Shown here in pieces: positions 35,081-41,521 of a stretch of 64,000 nucleotides of DNA (its first letter is position 1; every line of letters begins with the position of its first letter). Source of the stretch: Bacteroidota bacterium (GTDB lineage Bacteria; Bacteroidota; Bacteroidia; Chitinophagales; Chitinophagaceae); assembly GCA_023417815.1 (NCBI GenBank), contig JAEZEI010000110.1:1-64000 (forward strand). The letters run 5' to 3'. Both the position numbers and the translations under genes were made by a program. Below the pieces are notes generated by a model, which ran no database searches, had not been told where the DNA came from, and worked only from the letters and a program-made list of their open reading frames with translations.

Positions 35081-36093
35081 TTTAATACCTCGCTACTTGA
35101 AACAACTTTTCCATTCAGAGTTCCACTGATTTTCTGAACCTCCTTTTCATCTCTCAAGGCAGCAACGTTTCCTGCCATTGGGCTCCTTAAGTCCTCACTC
35201 TTAAAAAATACTGCATCAGAAGATTCTATGAATTCATTAGGAGGAAGATAATCTGAAACATAAATTCCCTTTACTTTGGAACGATCCACTTCACCGTCCT
35301 TCAGAAATGCATTCACACAGTGTAAATCGTCAAACTTGAAAACTTTACCTGTAGAGGAAACCACTTCGGCACCAAATCTTTTATCACTAATGGTCATTTT
35401 GCAAAAGTGACAATTATCGCGACCGTAATTAATTGGTTGTGGACCTGAAGAACAACCCTGGATTGAAAATCCCAGCAAAAGTAGAATCAGAGGTATGTAT
35501 GAATTCTTTTTCATCCGTTTTACTGCTCTCCATTCAATGAACACTGCGAGGGCAAGGAAGATACCTGCTGCAACAAAAGCCCATCCGCCAATATCAGGAA
35601 TTGAATACGCCCCGAAATTCAGCAATTGTTTAAATCCTATTAATGGAGGCTGATATGCCTGGCCGGGAACCTTGATCGCAGCACTTGGATCCAGGTTATG
35701 TCCATAATCATATTCCCACCTCCAGAAATCAGCCATGGCAACAATTCCGAAAAGAATAAAAATGATCAGTAAAATGTTAACCAGCTTGCGCTTTCCGATT
35801 ATCCCGGTTAATATGAAAAGTATGGAAAAGACAATGATAATACCTGGAAGGATTTTAAATTCCGGAAAATCTTCAACATGAAGAGTTCGCATTCCAATAT
35901 AGTGGTTAAGGCCGTTTATTATCTCAACATCCCCGCTTAATTTATCAGCATGAATCAACAGTCGGAGTCCTTCCGGATACTGAGGAGCCACCAGGTCTAT
36001 CCGCCATAACGGATAGATAAGTGCTAACAGCAGGATCAAGCCACTTATGATGAGGAGAATTCTTGAAACCACTGAGATTTTGTTCTTTTTCAT
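35077..36093 (-). CDS. nosL: NosL copper chaperone fused to an N-terminal membrane protein
   Basis: A 338-residue protein. Residues 1–205 hold about five hydrophobic segments, including ILLIISGLILLLALIYPLW and a PDIGGWAFVAAGIFLALAVF helix. After a basic stretch (KRMKKN) comes a signal-peptide-like segment with an internal lipobox (LLGFSIQGCSSG), then a NosL domain with CHFCKMTISDKRFGAEVV, the Cys/Met copper-binding motif, and KFDDLHCVNAF. NosL hands Cu(I) to NosZ. ATG 36093 is used; the frame's upstream start is a TTG inside a hairpin. Confidence 0.87.
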   Translation of the reverse strand: MKKNKISVVSRILLIISGLILLLALIYPLWRIDLVAPQYPEGLRLLIHADKLSGDVEIINGLNHYIGMRTLHVEDFPEFKILPGIIIVFSILFILTGIIGKRKLVNILLIIFILFGIVAMADFWRWEYDYGHNLDPSAAIKVPGQAYQPPLIGFKQLLNFGAYSIPDIGGWAFVAAGIFLALAVFIEWRAVKRMKKNSYIPLILLLLGFSIQGCSSGPQPINYGRDNCHFCKMTISDKRFGAEVVSSTGKVFKFDDLHCVNAFLKDGEVDRSKVKGIYVSDYLPPNEFIESSDAVFFKSEDLRSPMAGNVAALRDEKEVQKISGTLNGKVVSSSEVLK

Positions 36094-36117
36094 AAGGTGG
36101 AATTTAATGAAAAGGAA

Positions 36118-36156
36118 AAGCCGCAAAGGTTCAGCCTTTGCTCCCCTTTGCGGCTT
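36118..36156 (-). terminator. Hairpin between nosZ and nosL, possible partial terminator
   Basis: AAGCCGCAAAGG (36118–36129) and CCTTTGCGGCTT (36145–36156) pair perfectly over 12 bp with a 15-nt loop. On the minus strand the stem is followed by a T-rich run. It lies after the nosZ stop and before nosL, so it may lower expression of the accessory genes relative to nosZ or protect the nosZ mRNA 3' end. Confidence 0.75.
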
Positions 36157-36198
36157 ATCACCATTTATAAATCAACAAAAATGAACTTTGTTGCGCGG

Positions 36199-38235
36199 CT
36201 ATTGCCGCGATGTATCTCTCTTCCCGGATGTATCGGACTGGCCTGTAGGGGAGGCGGCTCCGTTTGCGGGAAGATTTGTTCCAGTACTAAACATTAGTGG
36301 CACATTGCTTCCCGCAGGGGAAACTCTTACATATCCAGACATTTCCTGGTGTAAGGCACTGCAGAAGTCTGTGCAATACATGGGGAAGATACCTACCCTG
36401 TCCGGAATCCATTTAAGAGTAGTGGTTTCTCCCGGCATTATCAATAACTCAGCGTTCAATGCACCTTTTATTGCAAAACCATGAGGAACATCCCAATCCT
36501 GTTCCAGATTAGTAACATGAAAGTAAACTTCATCGCCCATTTTTATTCCTTCAATATTATCTGGAGTTAAATGCGAGCGTATTGCGGTCATGTACACATG
36601 CACCTTATTCCCTTCTCTGATCACTTTAGCTTCCGCCTCTCCCTTTGCTACTCTTGGATGTTTGTTTTCGTCTATCTTGAAGAACTTAACCGAACGATCC
36701 CGGATCAACGCTGCGGGAGCAGCTTGTGCATAGTGTGGTTCTCCTATTGTAGGAAAATCGAGGATCATCTGCATTTTATCTCCACTGATATCATATATCT
36801 GCGCACTTTGAGAAAGCTCTGGACCAGTTGGAAGGTATCTGTCTTTAGTGATCTTGTTATAGGCAACGAGATATTTTCCATTTGGCTTCTTACTATCGCC
36901 ACCAGGGATCATCAGGTGACCCACAGAATAATATGTAGGAGCACGGTCAACTACTTTCAGATCCTTGATATTCCATTTAACGATCTCACTTGAAACAAAC
37001 ATTGAGGTATATGCATTGCCCCTTTCATCAAATTCAGTGTGCAATGGTCCCAAGCCTGGTTTCTGTACTTCGCCATAAAGAGCAGATTCGTATTTTACGA
37101 CAGGGATTCCCTCATATTCCCCCTCAAAATCCTTGGCAGCTATCGCTTTCTGTAACTTGTCAAAACTGAAAACAGGTATCAGTGCAGCAAGTTTACCGCT
37201 TCCTACAATATATTCTCCAGTAGGATCTACGTCGCAACCGTGAGGGGATTTAGGACATGGAATAAGATATACGAGGTCTTCAAAATCCTTAACATCCAGA
37301 ACCGTTACTTCATTCTTAATTGTTGAAGTTGCCGAATGGGTATGCTCATCCCAGCGATTACTCGCATATCGGGCAGGTAATTTCTTTCCTTTTCCTGCTT
37401 TAATATATTCTTCTGCTTTCTTCCAGTTTACAGCCATGATGAAATCCTTATCCTTTTGGGATGCATTCACCTCAAGGAGAGTGTTGGCCTGTTCCGTGTT
37501 ATAGGTGCTGAAAAAGAACCATCCGTGAGATTTCCCTTTACCGGCATGGCTAAGGTCGAAATTCACACCGGGGCATTTCAGCTGGAATGCAAGATCCATA
37601 TTACCATTGTTCTTATCTACGCTGATAAAACTAATAGTTCCCTGGAAATTCTGTTTGTAGGTATTAATAGGAACGTCGCCCTGGGTACCATCCATTGGCA
37701 CACTAAAACGTGTACCCGCAATAACATACTCTGTGTTCTCAGTAATGAAGGGTGAAGAGTGATTACCTCCAGAGTTAGGCAATTCCAGAATCTCGGCGGT
37801 GCGGAAAGTGGTTAGATCGATACGCGCTACACGCGGAGTGTTGTTGGCATTTCCAAACACCCAGCGGCCGTCCATTTCACCGTTAGTTTGAGAAACCTGT
37901 ACGTGGTGCAGATCATCCCAAGGCACGAAGCCGTGAGAAGTATTCAACATAGGTTTGGTTTCTTCGCTGTATCCCCATCCTTTTTCAGGATCTACCGAGA
38001 AAACAGGGATCACACGAAGCAATCGACCTGATGGCAGACCATAAACCGACATTTGACCACTGAAGCCTCCGGATACAAAGTTGTAGAACTCATCGTATTT
38101 TCCTGGAGCAACATAGGCCTTGGAAGCGGCATCTGCCGATACAGCAGTTCCTGCATTCTTTGGTTTACAAGAGTGTAAACCGATGCTTAATGCCAGCACT
38201 GGTATGGCCATCAAGCTGATTCTTAGATTTTTCAT
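36199..38235 (-). CDS. nosZ: Nitrous oxide reductase, clade II
   Basis: A 678-residue copper enzyme that reduces N2O to N2. It has a Sec-type lipoprotein signal (ALSIGLHSCKP) rather than a twin-arginine signal, which marks clade II. The N-terminal seven-bladed propeller has CuZ histidines in DDLHHVQVS, DEHTHSATS, PHGCDVD and HTEFDERG. The C-terminal cupredoxin domain has the CuA motif CTDFCSALHQEMSGYV preceded by HGFAIKG. ATG 38235 begins the signal peptide; an earlier in-frame start overlaps the cytochrome gene and is less likely. Confidence 0.97.
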   Translation of the reverse strand: MKNLRISLMAIPVLALSIGLHSCKPKNAGTAVSADAASKAYVAPGKYDEFYNFVSGGFSGQMSVYGLPSGRLLRVIPVFSVDPEKGWGYSEETKPMLNTSHGFVPWDDLHHVQVSQTNGEMDGRWVFGNANNTPRVARIDLTTFRTAEILELPNSGGNHSSPFITENTEYVIAGTRFSVPMDGTQGDVPINTYKQNFQGTISFISVDKNNGNMDLAFQLKCPGVNFDLSHAGKGKSHGWFFFSTYNTEQANTLLEVNASQKDKDFIMAVNWKKAEEYIKAGKGKKLPARYASNRWDEHTHSATSTIKNEVTVLDVKDFEDLVYLIPCPKSPHGCDVDPTGEYIVGSGKLAALIPVFSFDKLQKAIAAKDFEGEYEGIPVVKYESALYGEVQKPGLGPLHTEFDERGNAYTSMFVSSEIVKWNIKDLKVVDRAPTYYSVGHLMIPGGDSKKPNGKYLVAYNKITKDRYLPTGPELSQSAQIYDISGDKMQMILDFPTIGEPHYAQAAPAALIRDRSVKFFKIDENKHPRVAKGEAEAKVIREGNKVHVYMTAIRSHLTPDNIEGIKMGDEVYFHVTNLEQDWDVPHGFAIKGALNAELLIMPGETTTLKWIPDRVGIFPMYCTDFCSALHQEMSGYVRVSPAGSNVPLMFSTGTNLPANGAASPTGQSDTSGKRDTSRQ

Positions 38236-38273
38236 TTTGGTATGTATAAAGCGTTTTAGGGTAATGTGCATTA

Positions 38274-38762
38274 TCAAGGTTTCACGCCGTCATTCTTACG
38301 CATGAACTCATAGACGTTCCTTGCGTCGTCATCTGTAAGATTCTGATTTGGCATCCTTACAAGACAGATCTCTAATTGGGCCTGTGCCTTTGGATCCTTA
38401 TCCAGCATTACATCAGTATTGGTCGAAAAATTCATGATCCATTCAGCTGTGTGACGTTTGGTGACATCCTGCCATCCGGGGCCCACTACTCTTTCATCAG
38501 TTAATTTATGACAGCCTGCACATTTAACAGTGTACACTTTCTCACCTGCATCGGCCATTGCAACATTAAGATTCGGGCTTACCTCAACATTTGTAAATTT
38601 ACCTTCACCTCTGTTTGGGTCATAAGGAGGATTGCCATTATCTGTTGTGGCATTTGTAGAGGAAGATTCATTAGAACTAGTGGTTGTGGTTTTTTCACCA
38701 TCGTTACCACCACAGGATGCGAGAATAAGACCCGCCGCGAATGCAATCATTACCTTTTTCAT
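38274..38762 (-). CDS. c-type cytochrome lipoprotein, likely electron donor to NosZ
   Basis: A 162-residue lipoprotein (GLILASCGGN lipobox) with a Ser/Thr-rich linker and one heme site, VKCAGCHKLTDERVVGPGW. The sixth ligand is probably the methionine in LVRMPNQNL. It is the first gene of the nos operon, 38 nt upstream of nosZ, where clade II clusters commonly carry cytochromes that feed electrons to NosZ. Confidence 0.9.
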   Translation of the reverse strand: MKKVMIAFAAGLILASCGGNDGEKTTTTSSNESSSTNATTDNGNPPYDPNRGEGKFTNVEVSPNLNVAMADAGEKVYTVKCAGCHKLTDERVVGPGWQDVTKRHTAEWIMNFSTNTDVMLDKDPKAQAQLEICLVRMPNQNLTDDDARNVYEFMRKNDGVKP

Positions 38763-38920
38763 ACAGCTTGATTTTTAGATTTATTAATAGAATGCAACAT
38801 TAGCTCCTGCAGGTACTGCGCATTATGCGCCTGGTCATAAATCCCGGATAATTAGGAGCAGATTTGATACCATCAACAAATTTTGTTCCGCAAAGATTCG
38901 CTCCACCAAATAAGAATTCT

Positions 38921-38934
38921 ATGACCGTTGTCAT
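38921..38934 (-). promoter_or_regulatory. Candidate Crp/Fnr-type site for the nos operon
   Basis: ATGACCGTTGTCAT is a perfect ATGAC-N4-GTCAT between the divergent nos operon and crp/fnr gene. On the minus strand AATCTTTG ends at 38891, 36.5 nt from the site centre, leaving a leader of about 125 nt before the cytochrome ATG. On the plus strand the crp/fnr box TAGTTTTG (38979–38986) is further away (58.5 nt). Confidence 0.65.
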
Positions 38935-38947
38935 ACTAAAATAGTAT
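38933..38947. promoter_or_regulatory. Second inverted repeat next to the nos site
   Basis: ATACT and AGTAT form a perfect inverted pair with 5 nt between. It overlaps the last two bases of the Crp/Fnr-type site and shares the AGTATT half with the ric-leader palindrome. Confidence 0.35.
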
Positions 38948-38978
38948 TTTCATCATTCTTATCAAATTTTGCTGCGGA

Positions 38979-38986
38979 TAGTTTTG
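38979..38986 (+). promoter_or_regulatory. Predicted -7 element of the Crp/Fnr gene
   Basis: TAGTTTTG is a perfect TAnnTTTG box, 7 nt before the ATG at 38994, so the message would have almost no leader. Confidence 0.5.
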
Positions 38987-38993
38987 CCTAACA

Positions 38994-39587
38994 ATGCTGG
39001 ATACAAATCTTTTATTAGCCTGGGGAGGCAATTATAAAAAAATATCAGCAGGCGAACAGATCTTTGCTGAAGGGAATCCATGTAACTTCTATTTCCAGTT
39101 GGTTTCCGGTAGGATTAAATGGGTGAATATTGATGAGGACGGAAAAGAATTTCTACATTATATAATAGAAGCGGGTGAAGCATTCGGAGATCTTCCTCTT
39201 TCTGAAAATGAGTATCATTCAGGATCTGCAATAGCTGAAAATGACAGTGTAATTATAAGGCTTCATGCTCCGGTCTTCAGGCAAATTCTCTCTGAACATT
39301 CAAATCTGCTTCTAAGCTTTGCTATAATGCTGTCGAAGCAGTTAAAGAATAGATCAAGAACAATGTGTTCCCTGGCGTTTAACCATCCTGAAAAAAGGAT
39401 ACTGGAGCTTATCGAGAACCTGGTGCATGAAAACAGGAACATCTGCAGCAAATGCCGGCAACTTAAACTAACACGTCAGCAAATTGCTGATATGACCGGA
39501 CTCCGTGTAGAAACTGTTATAAGAGCAATGAGGCATATGCACGAAAGAGGAGAGCTGACTATTGAAAAAGGAAAGGTATATTGTTGA
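38994..39587 (+). CDS. Crp/Fnr-family transcriptional regulator
   Basis: A 197-residue regulator with an N-terminal cyclic-nucleotide-binding-type barrel (ISAGEQIFAEG, GEAFGDLPLSE) and a C-terminal helix-turn-helix: TRQQIADMTGLRVETVIRAM. The recognition helix keeps the Glu and Arg of FNR (VETISR) but has Ile for Ser. The four-cysteine FNR cluster is absent; instead a CSKC pair lies just before the helix-turn-helix, with one more cysteine near residue 30. I infer a NO- or oxygen-responsive activator of the nearby ATGAC-N4-GTCAT promoters. Confidence 0.92.
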   Translation: MLDTNLLLAWGGNYKKISAGEQIFAEGNPCNFYFQLVSGRIKWVNIDEDGKEFLHYIIEAGEAFGDLPLSENEYHSGSAIAENDSVIIRLHAPVFRQILSEHSNLLLSFAIMLSKQLKNRSRTMCSLAFNHPEKRILELIENLVHENRNICSKCRQLKLTRQQIADMTGLRVETVIRAMRHMHERGELTIEKGKVYC

Positions 39588-39600
39588 TGATTGGAGTCAT
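39587..39600 (+). promoter_or_regulatory. Candidate Crp/Fnr-type site for the second heme-copper-like gene
   Basis: ATGATTGGAGTCAT matches 9 of 10 positions of ATGAC-N4-GTCAT and starts on the last base of the crp/fnr stop codon. Its centre is exactly 35.5 nt before the end of the perfect -7 box TAACTTTG (39622–39629). Confidence 0.68.
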
Positions 39601-39638
39601 ATTTGATGCCTTCTCCTGCTTTAACTTTGCACACTGCC

Positions 39639-40880
39639 ATGAATAACTTCATTAGAAAATGGTTTATAGTTGCATTTTTTAATCTTCTGCTCGTAGCCTT
39701 ACTGGGAATGATCATGCGGTACAAGCTGGCATTTCCTCTCCCCGCAATTGATCAAAAGCATACACTTCACAGCCATTCACATTTTGCATTTACAGGATGG
39801 ATCACGCAAACCCTGATGGTATTGCTGGTTCACTACATGGCACAGATTAGAAATGAATATTGCCTTAAAAAGTACTCATGGCTGCTATATTCCAACCTGG
39901 TTTGCTCTTATGGAATGCTTATCTTCTTTTTTTTCCAGGGATATTCTTTCTTCTCGATACTATTTTCCACTTTAAGCCTGATTGTTTCCTATACATTTTC
40001 CATTATTTATTGGCGCGATCTGAATAAAGTAAAGGATCCAAATATTGGACATAAATGGATTAAAGCATCTTTCATTTTTGCAGCAATTTCCTCGCTTGGT
40101 GCATACTCGCTTGCGTATATGATGAGTAACCAGGTCGTAAACCAGCGTTTATACCTCGCTGCAATATATTTCTTCCTTCACTTCCAGTATAATGGCTGGT
40201 TCTTCTTCGCTGGACTAGGACTCTTCTTTTCAAAACTGAAAAATGCAGGTACTGATAATTTAAAACGAAAAATATTCTGGCTCTTCGCAGTCCCCTGCAT
40301 CCCTACATTCCTTCTTTCTGCGCTCTGGATACCCTTCCCCGATTGGGTTTACTGGATCCTTATCGTTTGTGTTTTGGCTCAACTTGCAGCCTGGGTGCTG
40401 ATGTTAAAGTATTTGAGAATAAACCGGCAATACCTTAGTTCAATGGTAAAAACCGGGAAAACATTATTCATACTGGCGGGAATTGCTTTTACCATTAAAC
40501 TATTATTGCAATCCGGGTCGGTGCACCCGGAACTGAGCAAACTTTCCTACAGTTTTCGGCCCATCGTAATTGGTTATCTTCATCTGGTTCTGCTAGCAGT
40601 AACAAGCGTTTTCCTTCTGGGATATATAAGTGCTTTCAGAATTATTGAAACAGGAAAAAGATTTAAGACGGGAGTGTTCATCTTTGTTACCGGGATTATA
40701 TTGAATGAATTACTGCTTATGATCCAGGGAGTCGCTTCCATGACCTATACCGCAACACCATTTATGAATTACCTGCTTTTCTTCGCCGCATTGACTATGT
40801 TCATTGGGATATTTATTATCCTCTTAAGCCGCATAAGCGACCGGAATCATTCCTCTACCCTGGATAATCCCCCCTATTAA
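39639..40880 (+). CDS. Heme-copper-oxidase-I-like polytopic membrane protein
   Basis: A 413-residue protein with about 12 hydrophobic segments. A histidine cluster KHTLHSHSHFAFTGWI lies after the first helix, LHFQYNGWFFF in the middle and GYLHLVLLAV later, a repeated His-then-GW layout like that of the protein at 21857–23110. No CuB/FeB histidine pair is visible, so it is not a standard oxidase or NO reductase. ATG 39639 lies 9 nt after the -7 box; an in-frame TTG upstream was rejected. Function unknown; regulation suggests a nitrogen-oxide link. Confidence 0.72.
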   Translation: MNNFIRKWFIVAFFNLLLVALLGMIMRYKLAFPLPAIDQKHTLHSHSHFAFTGWITQTLMVLLVHYMAQIRNEYCLKKYSWLLYSNLVCSYGMLIFFFFQGYSFFSILFSTLSLIVSYTFSIIYWRDLNKVKDPNIGHKWIKASFIFAAISSLGAYSLAYMMSNQVVNQRLYLAAIYFFLHFQYNGWFFFAGLGLFFSKLKNAGTDNLKRKIFWLFAVPCIPTFLLSALWIPFPDWVYWILIVCVLAQLAAWVLMLKYLRINRQYLSSMVKTGKTLFILAGIAFTIKLLLQSGSVHPELSKLSYSFRPIVIGYLHLVLLAVTSVFLLGYISAFRIIETGKRFKTGVFIFVTGIILNELLLMIQGVASMTYTATPFMNYLLFFAALTMFIGIFIILLSRISDRNHSSTLDNPPY

Positions 40881-41033
40881 AAGGGAGATTGATCTTATTA
40901 AATCCCTGCATTGATATTAGCTTGTTACCAATGGTCATAACATGTATTAGCTGATCATTAATGATCCGGTTGAGACTGCAATTCTATATTAGGTCAGATA
41001 TACCGGTATTTATGATAAAGTACAGCACGGACC

Positions 41034-41047
41034 ATGACAGCGGTTAT
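41034..41047 (+). promoter_or_regulatory. Candidate Crp/Fnr-type site for the coiled-coil gene
   Basis: ATGACAGCGGTTAT matches 9 of 10 positions of ATGAC-N4-GTCAT. Its centre is exactly 35.5 nt before the end of TAATTTG (41070–41076), which lies 18 nt before the ATG at 41095. Confidence 0.65.
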
Positions 41048-41094
41048 TTTTTAGGGAAAGAACAAGATTTAATTTGCTTCAAATAAAATTTTTA

Positions 41095-41475
41095 ATGGGG
41101 GTACAAATTCCAAATGCAGAATTGTATATCAGCGACATACGCTCCTGGGAGGTCCTTCTTGATGCCTTCAGCAGGGAGAATACCTTGTTGAAGAATACCC
41201 TGGCCCAAGTAGTTGATAGAATAGATGATCAGCCTTACCTTGAAATGGCAGAGAAATTCAATAATCTATTCATTACTAAAGATGAATGTATCCTGGATCT
41301 CAGGAAGGAAATTGAATCTCACAGAATGGCCCTGGAATCAGGCCTTTATCTGTATCCTGCCCATAACAGAAAGTTTATGAGCAGGCACCGGAAACTGAGT
41401 AACGAAATGGAGAATTTTAAATCTGGTATCTTCCAGCTTAAAGAGCGTTTCAATAATTACCTTACTTCCCAGTAA
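41095..41475 (+). CDS. Small coiled-coil protein of unknown function
   Basis: A 126-residue soluble protein, mostly helical, with charged heptad-like stretches (WEVLLDAFSRENTLLKNTL, RKLSNEMENFKSGIFQLKER). No signal peptide, membrane segment or cysteine cluster is visible. I do not recognise a family. A promoter with a well-placed Crp/Fnr-type site and a good terminator downstream show it is a single-gene transcription unit, so it is likely real and induced with the nos genes. Confidence 0.7.
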   Translation: MGVQIPNAELYISDIRSWEVLLDAFSRENTLLKNTLAQVVDRIDDQPYLEMAEKFNNLFITKDECILDLRKEIESHRMALESGLYLYPAHNRKFMSRHRKLSNEMENFKSGIFQLKERFNNYLTSQ

Positions 41476-41495
41476 CCAAAACTACCTGCAAAAAG

Positions 41496-41517
41496 AAAGC
41501 CCCGTTGCAGGGGCTTT
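41496..41517. terminator. Bidirectional rho-independent terminator
   Basis: AAAGCCCC (41496–41503) pairs with GGGGCTTT (41510–41517) around a 6-nt loop, between the coiled-coil gene and the convergent acyl-CoA dehydrogenase gene. Confidence 0.9.
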
Positions 41518-41521
41518 AATT

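Noticed and set aside
36199..38277. Longer nosZ starting at 38277
   Set aside because: It would place extra residues before a clear lipoprotein signal peptide and overlap the cytochrome gene; ATG 38235 begins the signal directly.
39639..40880. Standard cytochrome oxidase or NO reductase catalytic subunit
   Set aside because: The His-His pair for CuB/FeB and the usual HxH heme motif near the C-terminus are missing, so only a distant relationship is claimed.
40925..40938. TTACCAATGGTCAT as another Crp/Fnr-type site
   Set aside because: Only the right half-site matches; the left half agrees at two of five positions and no -7 box follows at the right distance.
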